Of a stretch of 64,000 nt of DNA, positions 52,366 to 63,698 are shown piece by piece. The translations under genes were made by a program, and so were the position numbers. The stretch covers positions 62,001-126,000 of the forward strand of contig CAMFJL010000003.1 of NCBI GenBank assembly GCA_945957175.1, read 5' to 3'. Positions within the stretch are counted from its first letter, which is position 1; every line of letters starts with the position of its first letter. The stretch is from an uncultured Legionellales bacterium (GTDB lineage: Bacteria; Pseudomonadota; Gammaproteobacteria; UBA1113). Below the pieces are notes generated by a model. The model had not been told where the DNA came from. It did not search any database and saw only the letters and a list, made by a program, of their open reading frames with translations.

Positions 52366-52737
52366 TTACTTTTTCTTACCTGCGATAGTCTTATACTTAC
52401 CCTTACGCGTACGAGCATTTGTACGGGTACGCTGACCACGAACTGGTAGACCGCGACGATGACGTACACCACGATAACAACCGATATCACGTAAACGCTT
52501 AATATTGGTTGCAACAAAACGGCGTAAATCACCTTCAATTAATAACTTACTGCGTGTTATCGCATCACGCAGTTTCTCAACTTGCTCATCAGTCAAATCT
52601 TTAGATTTAACCGCAGGATTAACGCCAGCTTCATGACAGATGTCAACCGCAAGACTACGGCCAATACCATGGATCGCGGTAAGACCTATCACAATATGTT
52701 TGTTAGGCGGAATATTCACGCCTGCAATACGATGCAT
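52366..52737 (-). CDS. rpsM: 30S ribosomal protein S13
   Basis: A 123-residue S13 with [40 protein letters not shown] and a basic tail ending AGKKK. GGAG lies 8 bases before the ATG at 52737; an upstream TTG two codons earlier is not needed. Confidence 0.97.
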   Translation of the reverse strand: MHRIAGVNIPPNKHIVIGLTAIHGIGRSLAVDICHEAGVNPAVKSKDLTDEQVEKLRDAITRSKLLIEGDLRRFVATNIKRLRDIGCYRGVRHRRGLPVRGQRTRTNARTRKGKYKTIAGKKK

Positions 52738-52886
52738 AGACAATTCTCCAGATTTGTCTTACCTGCCCAGTGTTATTAAGGTGACTGTAATAGCACCTGA
52801 CTAACACGCAAAGCAATAAGACAAAGACTCAAATATGATTAAAAACGGTCAAATAGCTTACCTGTTTTTTCCCAAAAAATCAACGC
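52738..52886 (-). promoter_or_regulatory. alpha-operon leader region
   Basis: A gap of about 150 bases separates rpmJ from rpsM, at the position where E. coli carries the S4-binding pseudoknot. TTGACC (minus strand, 52847-52852) is a possible -35, but no good -10 follows at 16-18 bases. No pseudoknot was worked out by eye, so the role is inferred from position. Confidence 0.35.
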
Positions 52887-53000
52887 CTAACCTTGACGTT
52901 GTTTGTGCTTAGCATCTTTGCAGATGATACGCACGACGCGTTGACGTCTAACAACTTTACAGTTGCGACACATACGCTTCACTGAAGCCCTAACTTTCAT
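52887..53000 (-). CDS. rpmJ: 50S ribosomal protein L36
   Basis: A 37-residue L36. It starts [17 protein letters not shown] and ends [10 protein letters not shown], with Cys11, Cys14 and Cys27 and His32 as the zinc ligands, so this is the Cys-containing form. It lies between secY and rpsM as in most gammaproteobacteria. Confidence 0.96.
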   Translation of the reverse strand: MKVRASVKRMCRNCKVVRRQRVVRIICKDAKHKQRQG

Positions 53001-53035
53001 AATAATACTCCACTAACACGATACTTAAAGAAAGA

Positions 53036-54349
53036 TTACCGAATAAGCCCCATACCTGCGCCACCGGCACCTTTCAGATTAGCCTTTTTAAGCAAAGACT
53101 CATACTGCTGCGACATCAAATGTGCCTGAACTTGTGCCATAAAGTCCATCAGAACAACCACAATAATCAAAAGTGAGGTTCCGCCAAAATAAAAAGGCAC
53201 ACCTGCTGCCATAATTAAAAATTGCGGCAACAATGCAACTAACAATAAATAGATAGCGCCAGAAACGGTTAACCGCGTCATAACACTATCAATATAACCT
53301 GCGGTTTGTTCACCAGGACGAATTCCTGCAATAAACGCACCTGATTTCTTCAAGTTATCCGCTGTATCTTTAGGATTGAAGACAATCGCTGTATAAAAGA
53401 ATGCAAAAAACACAATAGCAACTGAATATATCACTAAGTACAAAGGCTGCCCTGGCCCTAACGCATAACCTAATTGCGATAAAAAGCCTAAGTGCTGCGT
53501 TTTACCAAACGACTCAGCAAGAAATGCCGGCACCATCAAAATACTGGATGCAAAAATAGGTGGTATCACACCTGACATATTCAATTTTAGCGGCAAATGA
53601 CTGGTTTGTGCCGCATATATTTTTCTACCTTGTTGCCTTTTGGCATAATTAATTGTGATACGTCGTTGGCCACGCTCAACAAAAACCACAAAACCTGTAA
53701 CAAAGATAACGACAGCAACCACGAGCAATAGCATAATAACTGACATTTGCCCCTGTCTTGCTGATTCAAACGTTTTTGCAACAGCCGAAGGTAATCCCGA
53801 AACAATCCCTGCAAAAATAATGAGCGACACACCGTTACCCACGCCACGTTCAGTCATTTGCTCACCCAACCACATCAAAAACATTGCACCCGTGGTAAAG
53901 GTGATTGTCGAAATCAAATAAAATTGGAAGCTTGGATGTGTAACCACACCTGAAGCTGCCAATAATTTACACGCGCCTAATGACTGAAACAATGCAAAAA
54001 ATAAAGCTGCATAACGTGTATACTGGTTTATCTTCCTGCGACCTGCTTCACCTTCTTTTTTAAGCTGCTCAAGCGCTGGCGATATCGATGACATCAATTG
54101 CAAAATAATGGATGCCGTAATATAGGGCAATACACCAAGTGCAAACACCGTCATTTGTTTTAAAGCACCACCTGAAAAGGTGTTAAAGTAGCCTAAAACA
54201 CCCGACTCTTGATTATTAAAAAAAGCCGCCAATTTAGTCGGATCAATGCCTGGTACCGGGATATGGGCGCCAAGGCGAAATACAATAAGCGCCAGCAACA
54301 CAAACAACAAACGTTGACGCAACTCTTTCAAACCCATACTCCTAGCCAC
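53036..54349 (-). CDS. secY: protein translocase subunit SecY
   Basis: A 437-residue channel subunit of the Sec translocon with ten transmembrane helices. Recognisable segments are [38 protein letters not shown], the loop ARQGQMS and the cytoplasmic loop [19 protein letters not shown]. Start: a GTG at 54349 is used; ATG at 54337 follows AGGAG too closely (two bases) to be convincing. A 140-base gap to rplO is wider than the other gaps here. Confidence 0.96.
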   Translation of the reverse strand: MARSMGLKELRQRLLFVLLALIVFRLGAHIPVPGIDPTKLAAFFNNQESGVLGYFNTFSGGALKQMTVFALGVLPYITASIILQLMSSISPALEQLKKEGEAGRRKINQYTRYAALFFALFQSLGACKLLAASGVVTHPSFQFYLISTITFTTGAMFLMWLGEQMTERGVGNGVSLIIFAGIVSGLPSAVAKTFESARQGQMSVIMLLLVVAVVIFVTGFVVFVERGQRRITINYAKRQQGRKIYAAQTSHLPLKLNMSGVIPPIFASSILMVPAFLAESFGKTQHLGFLSQLGYALGPGQPLYLVIYSVAIVFFAFFYTAIVFNPKDTADNLKKSGAFIAGIRPGEQTAGYIDSVMTRLTVSGAIYLLLVALLPQFLIMAAGVPFYFGGTSLLIIVVVLMDFMAQVQAHLMSQQYESLLKKANLKGAGGAGMGLIR

Positions 54350-54489
54350 AAAGCCGTGGCATTTCTATACTCTTCGTGCTTCAAATCTTAACGTTACTAG
54401 GGAAGTATGACTTCGTTCATATACTGCATGTACATGCTTATAGCCTTCACCCTTTGGACCTCATCAAAATCCAAAACACCGCGAGTATA

Positions 54490-54924
54490 CTATGATTCTA
54501 CTTTTCCACCTTTGGCTTCAATAGCCGCCACAGCGCCCTTCGTTGCACTAATGCCGCGAAGCGTTATCGTACGCGTTAATTCACCTGAAGCAATAACCTT
54601 TGCTGACAGGGTATTTTGCGACACGATGTCATAATCTTTGAGTACCAATAAATCAATCACTGGTTCTTCAATATAATTGAAATCATTAAGTCTTAATTCT
54701 GCATGGGTACGCTTGGTACGCGAAGTAAATCCTGACTTAGGAATACGGCGATGAAAGGGCATTTGACCGCCTTCAAAACCAATCGCGACTTTACCTTTAC
54801 CACGTGCGCGCTGCCCTTTAACACCACGACCTGAGGTTTTACCCAAGCCAGAGCTCCAACCACGACCAACGCGAACTTTAGCCTTTTTTGAACCTTCTGC
54901 AGGTTTCAAGGTATTTAATTGCAT
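54490..54924 (-). CDS. rplO: 50S ribosomal protein L15
   Basis: A 144-residue L15 with [54 protein letters not shown]. Follows rpmD by three bases. Confidence 0.97.
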   Translation of the reverse strand: MQLNTLKPAEGSKKAKVRVGRGWSSGLGKTSGRGVKGQRARGKGKVAIGFEGGQMPFHRRIPKSGFTSRTKRTHAELRLNDFNYIEEPVIDLLVLKDYDIVSQNTLSAKVIASGELTRTITLRGISATKGAVAAIEAKGGKVES

Positions 54925-54927
54925 CGC

Positions 54928-55110
54928 TTATTCCTCAACACGTAGCATAAAGCTAATTTTATTAATGAGACCACGAACAATCGCATTGTCTATCAATTCG
55001 CGGGTGTGGCCAATACGACGTAAACCCAAGCCACTCACACACTGTTTTTGCACAGGCGTACGCTTGCTTAAGCTTTTGATGAGCGTCACTTTAATCATCT
55101 TGGTAGCCAT
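54928..55110 (-). CDS. rpmD: 50S ribosomal protein L30
   Basis: A 60-residue L30: [40 protein letters not shown]. Normal bacterial short form, between rpsE and rplO. Confidence 0.97.
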   Translation of the reverse strand: MATKMIKVTLIKSLSKRTPVQKQCVSGLGLRRIGHTRELIDNAIVRGLINKISFMLRVEE

Positions 55111-55113
55111 TTG

Positions 55114-55626
55114 TTAACCCCTAATCTCTTCAACTGACAAACCGCGCATTTCTGCTATTTGTTCAGGTGAGCGCATACCACTAAGGCCTTCTAACGTTGC
55201 TCTAACTACGTTAATAGGGTTCGGTGACCCGATAACCTTAGCTAATACATTATCAATACCAAGGACTTCAAACACAGCACGCATTGCAGCACCTGCAATG
55301 ATACCTGTACCTTTCGACGCTGGTAACATCATAATTTTACTTGCACCAAATTTAGAGGTGACTGGGTGAAATAAAGTATTGCCATCCGTATTAATAAATA
55401 CACGAATAATTTGTTTACGCGCATTCTCTAGGGCTTTTTGGATAGCCGTAGGTACTTCAGCCGCTTTACCATGCCCAAAGCCAACACGACCTTGACCATC
55501 GCCCACAACAACATATGCAACGAAAGACATTTTACGTCCGCCCTGCACAGTTTTGGAAACACGGGCAACCTTAATGAGTGCCTCTTTAATTCCATCACTC
55601 TTGGTTTCTACACTAAAGCTAGACAT
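55114..55626 (-). CDS. rpsE: 30S ribosomal protein S5
   Basis: A 170-residue S5 with [40 protein letters not shown] and [20 protein letters not shown] fidelity protein near the decoding centre; its loop residues look normal. Confidence 0.97.
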   Translation of the reverse strand: MSSFSVETKSDGIKEALIKVARVSKTVQGGRKMSFVAYVVVGDGQGRVGFGHGKAAEVPTAIQKALENARKQIIRVFINTDGNTLFHPVTSKFGASKIMMLPASKGTGIIAGAAMRAVFEVLGIDNVLAKVIGSPNPINVVRATLEGLSGMRSPEQIAEMRGLSVEEIRG

Positions 55627-55637
55627 CGACTAACCTC

Positions 55638-56051
55638 TTAAAATGCTAAACCGTGTTCACGCGCAGCATCTGCAAGCGCTTTCACACGACCATGATACTT
55701 ATAACCTGATCTATCAAATGCGATACGGGTTACACCCTGTTCTTTTGCACGCGTTGCCAGCACTTGGCCAACAATTTTTGCAGCAGCCACATTCCCCGTA
55801 TATGCACAACCTTCTTTGACTGTTGGCTCTAACGTTGACGCACTTAACAATACTTTCGTCACGCGAGTATAGGGGCAATATTGAAATAACTGCGCAGAAA
55901 TATGTTTACTGCTGCGGGTTATACTTAATCTGACTAAATCAGGGGTGGTTAACACCAACTGACGAATTTTAGCACGCGTAGGCTTAGCACGTCGTATACG
56001 CGCCAAGCGCTTATGAGCTAAAGCTGAACGAGCATGTTTCTTTACCGACAT
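55638..56051 (-). CDS. rplR: 50S ribosomal protein L18, N-terminally extended
   Basis: A 137-residue L18, about 20 longer than the usual 117. A basic N-terminal stretch ([20 protein letters not shown]) precedes the conserved body with [30 protein letters not shown] and the 5S-binding [26 protein letters not shown] lies about 5 bases before the first ATG, supporting the long form. Confidence 0.95.
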   Translation of the reverse strand: MSVKKHARSALAHKRLARIRRAKPTRAKIRQLVLTTPDLVRLSITRSSKHISAQLFQYCPYTRVTKVLLSASTLEPTVKEGCAYTGNVAAAKIVGQVLATRAKEQGVTRIAFDRSGYKYHGRVKALADAAREHGLAF

Positions 56052-56058
56052 ACGTCAC

Positions 56059-56592
56059 CTATTTTTTCTTGGTCTCTTTAAGACTAATCACTTCATCTGA
56101 ATACCGAACACCTTTACCTTTGTATGGCTCTGGTGGTCGATACGCGCGAATATTGGCAGCCACTTGTCCTACCAATTGCTTATCAATACCTTTCACGAGG
56201 ACTTCCGTTTGTACGGGACATTCAATTGTAATACCCTGAGGTACTTTAAAAACAACCGGATGCGAAAATCCAAGGGTTAAGTGAAGCTCATGACCTTTTA
56301 TCAAAGCCCGATAACCTACACCAACCAGCATAAGCTTAATTTCATAACCAGTGCTGACACCCAGCACCATATTGTTAACAAGCGCACGTGTCGTACCTGC
56401 AAGCGTGTTGGCCTGCGTACTGTCGTTATTGGGGCTCACCAATAACTCACTGCCTTCTTGCTTAATTGCAACCGTAGCTGGCAACGCATGTTCTAATGAA
56501 CCCTTACCACCTTTGACAACAACTAAGTGCTTGTCTAGTTTGACCTCAACACCCTTAGGCAGGGTAATGGGCTTTTTTGCAACACGAGACAT
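56059..56592 (-). CDS. rplF: 50S ribosomal protein L6
   Basis: A 177-residue L6: [40 protein letters not shown] and the C-terminal signature [18 protein letters not shown]. Confidence 0.97.
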   Translation of the reverse strand: MSRVAKKPITLPKGVEVKLDKHLVVVKGGKGSLEHALPATVAIKQEGSELLVSPNNDSTQANTLAGTTRALVNNMVLGVSTGYEIKLMLVGVGYRALIKGHELHLTLGFSHPVVFKVPQGITIECPVQTEVLVKGIDKQLVGQVAANIRAYRPPEPYKGKGVRYSDEVISLKETKKK

Positions 56593-56600
56593 GATGACTC

Positions 56601-56990
56601 CTAAGAAACAGATACTAACACTTCACCACCCATATTACGCTGACGCGCTTGTCGATCGGTCATAAGACCTGCCGAGGTGGATACAATTGCAACACCAAAA
56701 CCGCCTAATACTTTAGGCAATTTGTCAGATGCTGCATAATGTCTAAGGCCGGGACGGCTAACTCGACGAATGTTTTTAATCACTGACTCACCGCCGACAT
56801 ATTTCAACACAATAACCAGTGTTGGTTTAGGTTCTTGTTCAACATAAAAATCGACAATATAACCTTCATCTTTCAGCACTTTTGCAATAGCTAACTTTTG
56901 TTTAGATGCGGGCATTGCTACGCTTGGTTTTCCGATCAAGGCGTTTTTGATGCGCACTATCATATCGGATATAGGATCTTGCATACTCAT
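56601..56990 (-). CDS. rpsH: 30S ribosomal protein S8
   Basis: A 129-residue S8: [38 protein letters not shown] and [22 protein letters not shown] is about 10 bases before the first ATG; the next ATG two codons on is possible. In E. coli S8 represses the spc operon. Confidence 0.97.
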   Translation of the reverse strand: MSMQDPISDMIVRIKNALIGKPSVAMPASKQKLAIAKVLKDEGYIVDFYVEQEPKPTLVIVLKYVGGESVIKNIRRVSRPGLRHYAASDKLPKVLGGFGVAIVSTSAGLMTDRQARQRNMGGEVLVSVS

Positions 56991-57014
56991 TATTTATTCA
57001 CTCCTCGGGGTATT

Positions 57015-57353
57015 CTACCAGCTAGCTTTACGTACGCCGGGGATCATACCCATCATGGCATATTTGCGTAGCATACTACGACCCAATTTAAAACGACGAT
57101 AGACACCACGTGACCGACCTGTCAACTGACAACGATTACGTAAACGATGACGCAAGCCATTACGTGGAATATCTTCAAGCTGACCCTGCAATGTCATAAT
57201 CTCGTCAATGAGTGCCTCAACATTTGCTTTAGGATCCTGCAATTTCGCATAACATGAACCTAACTGCTCTTTAAGGCGCTTGTACTTTTCTTTGTACTTT
57301 TCGCATAATTGCTCACGCTTTTGTTCACGTTGTATTAACGATAACTTAGCCAT
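57015..57353 (-). CDS. rpsN: 30S ribosomal protein S14 (zinc-less long form)
   Basis: A 112-residue S14, about ten longer than the usual 101 of the Cys-free form. The extra residues fall in the N-terminal helical part ([20 protein letters not shown]). The conserved end is [20 protein letters not shown] and IPGVRKASW. The zinc CxxC pairs are absent. The start at 57353 overlaps the rplE stop by eight bases. Confidence 0.95.
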   Translation of the reverse strand: MAKLSLIQREQKREQLCEKYKEKYKRLKEQLGSCYAKLQDPKANVEALIDEIMTLQGQLEDIPRNGLRHRLRNRCQLTGRSRGVYRRFKLGRSMLRKYAMMGMIPGVRKASW

Positions 57354-57906
57354 TCGAGGTTCGCTCCATATCACGGAAGGGGAAGTTGAACGCAGCTAAC
57401 AGCGCTCTCGCCTCTTCATCAGTTTTTGCTGTCGTTGCAATGGTAATATCCATGCCGCGCATTGCATCAACTTTATCAAAGTTAATTTCAGGGAACACAA
57501 TTTGTTCCTTAATACCCATACTAAAATTACCGTGGCCATCAAAAGAACGTGGACTTACCCCACGAAAATCTCGTACACGTGGCAAGGTGATTTCAATTAA
57601 ACGTTGTAAAAAATCATACATACGATCACGTCGCAGCGTAACTTTACACCCAATCGGCCAACCTTCACGAACTTTAAATCCTGCAATGGACTTTCTTGCC
57701 AAGGTTTTTACGCTTTTCTGACCCGCAATTGCGTTCATTTCCGCCATTGCATTATCAAGAATTTTTTTGTCTGCCAGCGCTTCGCCCACACCCATATTCA
57801 AACTGATTTTGACTATGCGTGGCACTTCCATTACGCTTTTATAGCCAAAGCGCTCCATCAATTGTTTTACCACGGTAGTGCGGTAATAATCTTGTAATTT
57901 AGTCAT
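57346..57906 (-). CDS. rplE: 50S ribosomal protein L5
   Basis: A 186-residue L5: [40 protein letters not shown] and the C-terminal [16 protein letters not shown]. It carries eight extra residues (DMERTSNG) after the usual FPFR end because the frame runs into rpsN. Confidence 0.97.
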   Translation of the reverse strand: MTKLQDYYRTTVVKQLMERFGYKSVMEVPRIVKISLNMGVGEALADKKILDNAMAEMNAIAGQKSVKTLARKSIAGFKVREGWPIGCKVTLRRDRMYDFLQRLIEITLPRVRDFRGVSPRSFDGHGNFSMGIKEQIVFPEINFDKVDAMRGMDITIATTAKTDEEARALLAAFNFPFRDMERTSNG

Positions 57907-57914
57907 ATTTCAAC

Positions 57915-58241
57915 CTAAGCTTTAGTATCAACAACTTCGTTCGTTTTCTTAAAGTAACGAACCTTGGTACCATTTTCCAATGTACGAATACCAACACGCG
58001 ACGACGCTGATTTACTTGCATCGTAAAGTGCTACATTAGATATGTGCATGGGCGCTTCACGTGGCACAATGCCGCCTTCAATATTGAGTTGCGGATTTGG
58101 CTTCACATGTTTTTTTACAATGTTAAGACCCTCAACCAATACTCTATTTGTTTTGGTGATAATTTTAAGCACTTTACCTGTACGGCCTTTATCATCGCCT
58201 GCGATAACTTGTACGATATCGCCTGTTTTAATCTTTTGCAT
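57915..58241 (-). CDS. rplX: 50S ribosomal protein L24
   Basis: A 108-residue L24 with KOW motif: IKTGDIVQVIAGDDKGRTGK, and GLNIVKKHVKPNPQLNIEGG. GAGGT lies before the ATG at 58241; the in-frame GTG two codons upstream is too close to it. Confidence 0.96.
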   Translation of the reverse strand: MQKIKTGDIVQVIAGDDKGRTGKVLKIITKTNRVLVEGLNIVKKHVKPNPQLNIEGGIVPREAPMHISNVALYDASKSASSRVGIRTLENGTKVRYFKKTNEVVDTKA

Positions 58242-58253
58242 ACTCACCTCGAC

Positions 58254-58613
58254 TTATAGTACTTCTGGCGCTAGCGAAATAATCTTCATAAACATAGCAT
58301 TACGAAGTTCGCGAGTCACCGGTCCGAAAATACGAGTCGCAAGGGGTTGCAGCTGGTTATTTAATAATACCACTGCATTACCATCAAAGCGGATCACCGA
58401 ACCATCGGCACGACGCACACCTTTACGTGTACGCACAACCACGGCGTTTAATACGTCCCCTTTCTTAACCTTACCGCGAGGAAGCGCATCTTTTACAGAA
58501 ACTTTGATGATATCGCCAATACGCGCATATCGTCCTTTTTTCACTTTTATACACATCACTCGACGTGCGCCACTATTGTCGGCAACACCCAGCTGTGTTT
58601 GCATCTGGATCAT
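58254..58613 (-). CDS. rplN: 50S ribosomal protein L14
   Basis: A 119-residue L14: [57 protein letters not shown] and [11 protein letters not shown]. First gene of the spc block after a 239-base gap from rpsQ. Confidence 0.97.
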   Translation of the reverse strand: MIQMQTQLGVADNSGARRVMCIKVKKGRYARIGDIIKVSVKDALPRGKVKKGDVLNAVVVRTRKGVRRADGSVIRFDGNAVVLLNNQLQPLATRIFGPVTRELRNAMFMKIISLAPEVL

Positions 58614-58852
58614 AAATAATCACTCCAAACAGCGTCTCATTTTAAGACGCATACTCTGTATTCTTCGCCTTTCAATCCCTGGCGTTGTCGCGAGGGAACG
58701 ATTGGGCTCAGTCATGTATTACGTATATACTTCCTCGCTTTTCACCCCCCTCGCGTCTCGCCAGGGTTTGAAATACGATGAATGTATTCATTCTCAGTAG
58801 TGGGACAAAAGTATACCACCGAACTGAAGATAAGAGAAGTAGTGACCTTGGG
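58614..58852 (-). promoter_or_regulatory. gap between rpsQ and rplN with long inverted repeat
   Basis: This is where E. coli has the spc promoter. A 26-27-base imperfect inverted repeat at 58670-58696 and 58748-58773 (ends TTTCAA, core CCCTGGCG and CGCGAGGG) spans 104 bases, and a smaller hairpin GCGTCT-N7-AGACGC sits at 58632-58650. The inverted repeat has the look of a small mobile or REP-like insertion placed in the operon. No clear promoter was found. Confidence 0.5.
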
Positions 58853-59113
58853 TTAGTTTGACTTTTCGATAATGTCTTGTAACACCCAGGTCTTCAATTT
58901 TGAATAAGGACGGCTTGCAACTATCCTTACCAAATCGCCTATACGGCCAACGTTAGTATCATCATGCGCATGAAATTTCTTCGAACGCTTGATATACTTT
59001 CTGTACTTAGGATGACGAACACTGCGGACAATTTGTACCACAATAGTCTTATCACCTTTGTCGCTCACCACGTGCCCAACAAGGCTACGCTTTACTTTCT
59101 CTGTAGTCGTCAT
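58853..59113 (-). CDS. rpsQ: 30S ribosomal protein S17
   Basis: An 86-residue S17: KRSLVGHVVSDKGDKTIVV, HPKYRKYIKRSKKFHAHDD and IGDLVRIVASRPYSKLK. The ATG at 59113 gives the usual N-terminus. End of the S10-type block. Confidence 0.96.
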   Translation of the reverse strand: MTTTEKVKRSLVGHVVSDKGDKTIVVQIVRSVRHPKYRKYIKRSKKFHAHDDTNVGRIGDLVRIVASRPYSKLKTWVLQDIIEKSN

Positions 59114-59134
59114 ATGACACACCTATCTTATGCT

Positions 59135-59326
59135 TTACGAGGCCGCGCCTTGGCCAATAATCGTTTTAATCTGGGCAATTTTACGTCTAATTTGACTAAA
59201 CATGTGAGTTTTCACCGTTTGGCCAGAACCACGCTGCATACGCAGATTAAATTGTTCACGCAATAAAGAGCTTAACTCTTTTTGCAATTCTTCCACCGAT
59301 AACTTACGAAGTTCACTGGCACTCAT
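59135..59326 (-). CDS. rpmC: 50S ribosomal protein L29
   Basis: A 63-residue L29: [31 protein letters not shown] and [10 protein letters not shown]. Its ATG overlaps the rplP stop by one base (TAATG). Confidence 0.97.
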   Translation of the reverse strand: MSASELRKLSVEELQKELSSLLREQFNLRMQRGSGQTVKTHMFSQIRRKIAQIKTIIGQGAAS

Positions 59327-59733
59327 TACATCACCGTCTCAACTGCGAAGGTTGTCTTGACAGGGAGTTTGGCTGCAGCAAGCACAAATGCTTCACGCGC
59401 TAACTCTTCAGATACACCTTCCATTTCAAATAACATACGACCTGGCTGAACCAGTGCGCACCAATATTCAATACTACCTTTACCCTTTCCTTGACGTACT
59501 TCTAACGGCTTTTTAGACCGAGGCACATCTGGGAAAATGCGGATATAGATTTTACCACCACGTTTAATATGACGTGATATCACTCGACGTGCAGCTTCAA
59601 TTTGCCGCGCCGTCACTTCGCCGTGCTCGATGGACTTTAATCCAAACGAGCCAAAGCTCACTTGATTACCGCGAAGTGCCATGCCCCGATTACGGCCTTT
59701 ATGCTGTTTTCGCGAAATTTTTGGTTGTAACAT
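59326..59733 (-). CDS. rplP: 50S ribosomal protein L16
   Basis: A 135-residue L16: [40 protein letters not shown] and [20 protein letters not shown]. Confidence 0.97.
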   Translation of the reverse strand: MLQPKISRKQHKGRNRGMALRGNQVSFGSFGLKSIEHGEVTARQIEAARRVISRHIKRGGKIYIRIFPDVPRSKKPLEVRQGKGKGSIEYWCALVQPGRMLFEMEGVSEELAREAFVLAAAKLPVKTTFAVETVM

Positions 59734-59751
59734 AAAAAACTCCTACGCGCA

Positions 59752-60429
59752 CTAAGCTTTTTCAGCAACAGCAGCAGATTCTGCTGCTTGTTCTTTAGCT
59801 ACAGTGCCAATCTTTTCACCTTTGAAAATCCACACTTTCACGCCAATAACCCCGAAAGTGGTGTGAGCTTCAGCATGGGCATAATCAATGTCTGCACGAA
59901 ACGTATGTAAAGGTACACGACCTTCACGGTGCCATTCAGTTCTCGCAATTTCTGCGCCGCCTAAACGACCACTCACACAAACTTTAACGCCCAATGCACC
60001 CGCTCTCAATGCTGTCGAAACGGCACGTTTCATGGCACGTCTAAACATAACTCGCTGCTCTAATTGTTTAGCAATTGTTTCAGCTGTAATTTTCGCACTG
60101 AGCTCCGGCTTACGCACTTCTTCGATGGTCACGTTGACAGGCACAGACATCAATTTAGCTAATGCGGTCTTTAAGGTATCAACCCCTTGGCCACGCTGAC
60201 CGATAATAATACCAGGTCTTGCACACCGAATAATAACATTGGCATTACGTGCAGGTCGTTTAATGATGATTTCTGCTAATTGCGCTTCTTGGAATTTCTT
60301 TTCCAAATATTCACGCGCGCGGATATCTGCAATTAATTTGTCAGCATAATCGCCATCGGCATACCAATTTGAAACACACTCGGTGGTAACGCCTAAACGT
60401 ATGCCCACTGGATTAACTTTTTGCCCCAT
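59752..60429 (-). CDS. rpsC: 30S ribosomal protein S3
   Basis: A 225-residue S3: [22 protein letters not shown] domain with [20 protein letters not shown], and [20 protein letters not shown]. The C-terminal tail is Ala-rich ([15 protein letters not shown]). Confidence 0.97.
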   Translation of the reverse strand: MGQKVNPVGIRLGVTTECVSNWYADGDYADKLIADIRAREYLEKKFQEAQLAEIIIKRPARNANVIIRCARPGIIIGQRGQGVDTLKTALAKLMSVPVNVTIEEVRKPELSAKITAETIAKQLEQRVMFRRAMKRAVSTALRAGALGVKVCVSGRLGGAEIARTEWHREGRVPLHTFRADIDYAHAEAHTTFGVIGVKVWIFKGEKIGTVAKEQAAESAAVAEKA

Positions 60430-60434
60430 AACGA

Positions 60435-60770
60435 TTAGCTCCTATCGGCGACAACAACGGTGATATGACTGCTACGCTTAATAATACGATTTGCGCGCCC
60501 TTTTGCTCTCGGCTGAATACGTTTCATCACTGGACCTTCATCGACAAAGATACGAGCAACAGAGAGTTCGTCAATATCTGCACCTAAATTATTTTCAGCA
60601 TTGGCAATGGCAGAACGCAACACGTCGCCAATTAACTTTGCTGACTTTTTCACACTAAACTGTAATATATCGAGCGCTTTATCTACGGGTAACCCGCGTA
60701 CCTGATCAGCAACTAATCTTGCTTTTTGGGGAGATACTCGCGCATGTCGATGTACTGCTAAAGCTTCCAT
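60435..60770 (-). CDS. rplV: 50S ribosomal protein L22
   Basis: A 111-residue L22: [39 protein letters not shown] and the exit-tunnel hairpin [20 protein letters not shown]. The second of two adjacent ATGs is used because GAGG is six rather than three bases away. Confidence 0.96.
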   Translation of the reverse strand: MEALAVHRHARVSPQKARLVADQVRGLPVDKALDILQFSVKKSAKLIGDVLRSAIANAENNLGADIDELSVARIFVDEGPVMKRIQPRAKGRANRIIKRSSHITVVVADRS

Positions 60771-60787
60771 CATAAACCTCTTAACAA

Positions 60788-61060
60788 CTACTTCGCTTTC
60801 CTATCACCAGAATGCATTTTAAACGTTCTGGTAGGGGCAAACTCACCTAATTTATGGCCAACCATGTTTTCAGTCACATAAACAGGTATAAACACCTTGC
60901 CATTGTGAACTGCCATCGTCAACCCGACCATTTCAGGCACGATGGTAGAACCACGCGACCACGTTTTAATGGGTTTCTTATCGCGCGCCTTTAACATCTC
61001 AAGCACTTTATGCCTAAGTTTCTGTAAAATATAAGGACCTTTCTTTAACGAACGAGCCAC
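60788..61060 (-). CDS. rpsS: 30S ribosomal protein S19, GTG start
   Basis: A 90-residue S19: [40 protein letters not shown] and [23 protein letters not shown] at 61060 with GGGAG eight bases upstream gives the exact family N-terminus. The frame is open 12 codons further but that part is not S19. Confidence 0.95.
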   Translation of the reverse strand: MARSLKKGPYILQKLRHKVLEMLKARDKKPIKTWSRGSTIVPEMVGLTMAVHNGKVFIPVYVTENMVGHKLGEFAPTRTFKMHSGDRKAK

Positions 61061-61117
61061 ATCAATACTCCCAATTACATTAAATCTCACACCCACAGAA
61101 AACTGCGGGTAGCATTA

Positions 61118-61942
61118 TTATGCTTTATTGCGTCGACGAACAATAAACTTGTTCGTTCGCTTGTTTTTACGTGTTTTATATCCTTTCGATGGGATACCTG
61201 TCGGTGAACAAGGATGACGACCACCTGAGGTACGGCCTTCACCACCACCCATAGGATGGTCAACCGGGTTCATCGCTACACCACGAACTGTAGGACGTAT
61301 ACCCAACCAACGCTTCACACCAGCTTTACCGTAATGACGTAGGTTATGTTCACCATTACCTACTTCACCTAAGGTCGCCATGCCTTCAACAGGCACACGG
61401 CGCATTTCACCCGAACGCAAGCGTATCGTGGCATATTCACTTTCACGAGCAACCAGTTGCACCGAAGCACCCGCGCTGCGTGCTAACTGAGCACCCTTAC
61501 CTGGGCGTAATTCAACACAATGGATCACAGAACCAACAGGGATACTGCGCATGGGTAACGCATTACCCACCTTAATAGGTGACTCTGGGCCTGCCATCAC
61601 TTCATCACCCGTTGTAAGACCACGGGGCGCGATCATATAACGACGTTCGCCATCTTTATACAATACCAAGGCAATATGCGCACTACGATTGGGATCGTAT
61701 TCAATACGTTCGATACGACCAGGAATGCCGGTCTTATCGCGCTTGAAATCAATTAGACGCAGCGCTTGTTTGTGACCACCACCACGATGACGTGTGGTAA
61801 TGCGCCCAGCATTATTACGACCACCGGTTTTGGACTTTTTACTGGTCAAAGACGCTAAAGGATCACCTTTATAAACATCTCGTGTCACTTTAATCACATG
61901 CCGACGACCGGCAGAGGTGGGTTTTAACTTGATAGCTGGCAT
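61118..61942 (-). CDS. rplB: 50S ribosomal protein L2
   Basis: A 274-residue L2: [37 protein letters not shown] and [20 protein letters not shown], containing the conserved peptidyl-transferase-associated His. Confidence 0.98.
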   Translation of the reverse strand: MPAIKLKPTSAGRRHVIKVTRDVYKGDPLASLTSKKSKTGGRNNAGRITTRHRGGGHKQALRLIDFKRDKTGIPGRIERIEYDPNRSAHIALVLYKDGERRYMIAPRGLTTGDEVMAGPESPIKVGNALPMRSIPVGSVIHCVELRPGKGAQLARSAGASVQLVARESEYATIRLRSGEMRRVPVEGMATLGEVGNGEHNLRHYGKAGVKRWLGIRPTVRGVAMNPVDHPMGGGEGRTSGGRHPCSPTGIPSKGYKTRKNKRTNKFIVRRRNKA

Positions 61943-61970
61943 AACTCTATTACCTTTTTACCAAAACGGC

Positions 61971-62276
61971 TTACGCTTGCGTGCCGAGGAAGTTGATATC
62001 TGTACCTGGTTTTAAGCTTACATAAGCTTTCTTCCAAGCTTTACGTTTTCCCAATATTTGAGCAAAACGCTTAACCTTTGCCTTAACATTGACAATACGT
62101 ACGTCTGTCACTTCCACATTAAACATCTGTTCTACAGCTGCTTTCACTTCAAATTTGTCGGCATCTGTTCGCACTTTGAAAACGATTTGCTTATACTTCT
62201 CGCCCACCAACGTGCTTTTCTCCGAGACGACAGGTGCTAATAACACCTGCATCAATCGCTGTTCTTGCTGACTCAT
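61971..62276 (-). CDS. rplW: 50S ribosomal protein L23
   Basis: A 101-residue L23: [39 protein letters not shown] and [20 protein letters not shown]. Overlaps the rplD stop by four bases. Confidence 0.97.
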   Translation of the reverse strand: MSQQEQRLMQVLLAPVVSEKSTLVGEKYKQIVFKVRTDADKFEVKAAVEQMFNVEVTDVRIVNVKAKVKRFAQILGKRKAWKKAYVSLKPGTDINFLGTQA

Positions 62277-62893
62277 GCTAATCGCTCCTCTAACTCTTTA
62301 ACGGCAGCGACTGTCATTAATACGGACTTATATCCGATAAGACTTACTGGGTCTATCGTTGCTGCTTCATCAACACCTATGTGATATAAATTACGCGCAG
62401 ATAGATACAAAGCTTCATCAATAACATCTGTCACGATAAGCACATCTGTTAAACCTAATGCTGCAATTTTAGTTTTTAACGCTTTCGTGTTTGGACCTTC
62501 TAACGTTAAATTTTCAATCACGGTGAGTCGCTCTTGACGCACTAACTCTGACAAAATAGAACGCAACGCACCTTGGTACATTTTGCGGTTTACTTTCTGC
62601 GTATAATTTTGATCTGGACGCGCCGGATGCGCACGGCCACCACCAACCCAAATAGGACTTCGGCTAGAACCTGCTCGAGCACGACCTGTACCTTTTTGTT
62701 TCCATGGCTTTTTACCGCCACCACGAACTTCCGCACGCGTTTTCTGTGCATGTGTGCCTTGTCTCGCACCCGCTTGGTACGCAACAACGATTTGATGAAC
62801 TAAGGCTTCATTAAATTCACGGCCAAAAATATCATCTTGAACTTCTAGTGCTGTACCTGGGGTATGATCAGCTTTCATCATTGGCAATTGCAT
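62273..62893 (-). CDS. rplD: 50S ribosomal protein L4
   Basis: A 206-residue L4: [40 protein letters not shown] and [19 protein letters not shown]. In E. coli L4 also represses the S10 operon. It overlaps rplC by one base (TAATG). Confidence 0.98.
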   Translation of the reverse strand: MQLPMMKADHTPGTALEVQDDIFGREFNEALVHQIVVAYQAGARQGTHAQKTRAEVRGGGKKPWKQKGTGRARAGSSRSPIWVGGGRAHPARPDQNYTQKVNRKMYQGALRSILSELVRQERLTVIENLTLEGPNTKALKTKIAALGLTDVLIVTDVIDEALYLSARNLYHIGVDEAATIDPVSLIGYKSVLMTVAAVKELEERLA

Positions 62894-63546
62894 TATTTGC
62901 TCTCCTCTTGGGCATGCGCCTTCACAGCAGGTTTAATGACAACCTCTGAACCAGGTGCACCGGGAACAACCCCTTTCACTAACAAAAGGCCCCTATCGAT
63001 GTCTATCTTAACCAAGATTTGATTTTGCACAGTACGTTGTACATTTCCCAAATGGCCAGACATCTTCTTGCCTTTAAATACACGACCAGGCGTCTGATTT
63101 TGTCCAATAGAACCAGGCGCACGGTGAGATACCGAGTTACCATGGCTATTATCTTGGCCTCTAAAATTGTGGCGCTTAATACCGCCTTGAAAACCTTTAC
63201 CTTTAGACGTGCCAGTTACATCAATCAGCTGACCTTCGCTAAATACGCTATCAATTGCGATTTCGCTACCTAAGGTAAATGCTGCTAATGCTTCATCGTT
63301 TGGCAAACGAAATTCACGAACAGAACCCGCCGGTACATTTGCTTTAGCAAAATGGCCCGCTAATGGTTTGGTTGTATGACGCTTAGTACCTGTCACTAAT
63401 TGCAAAGCACTGTAACCATCATGGATTATCGTCTTAATCTGACTTACATAATGTTTAGAGACTTGTAATACAGTTACAGGAACAGCTGCGCCATCGCTGT
63501 AAAGTTGGGTCATCCCCAGTTTACGACCTATTAATCCTAATGTCAT
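62893..63546 (-). CDS. rplC: 50S ribosomal protein L3
   Basis: A 217-residue L3: [39 protein letters not shown] and [20 protein letters not shown] with the Gln that is methylated in E. coli. A 152-base gap to rpsJ holds no other gene. Confidence 0.98.
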   Translation of the reverse strand: MTLGLIGRKLGMTQLYSDGAAVPVTVLQVSKHYVSQIKTIIHDGYSALQLVTGTKRHTTKPLAGHFAKANVPAGSVREFRLPNDEALAAFTLGSEIAIDSVFSEGQLIDVTGTSKGKGFQGGIKRHNFRGQDNSHGNSVSHRAPGSIGQNQTPGRVFKGKKMSGHLGNVQRTVQNQILVKIDIDRGLLLVKGVVPGAPGSEVVIKPAVKAHAQEESK

Positions 63547-63698
63547 ATTAACCTCTTCGCAGTGGAGCTTGTCAGAGAAGGCCTGCCAAGTTCATGCCAT
63601 CATTTTATAACCGTTACCTTTCAAGATGTGAAACTATGCTTTTGCATAATATTCAGTGCCTTACAGGCGAAAATCACACCTTGCTAAGAACAGGCGTA

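Noticed and set aside
58042-58800. 252-codon plus-strand frame
   Set aside because: Antisense to rplX and rplN; the ribosomal proteins are certain.
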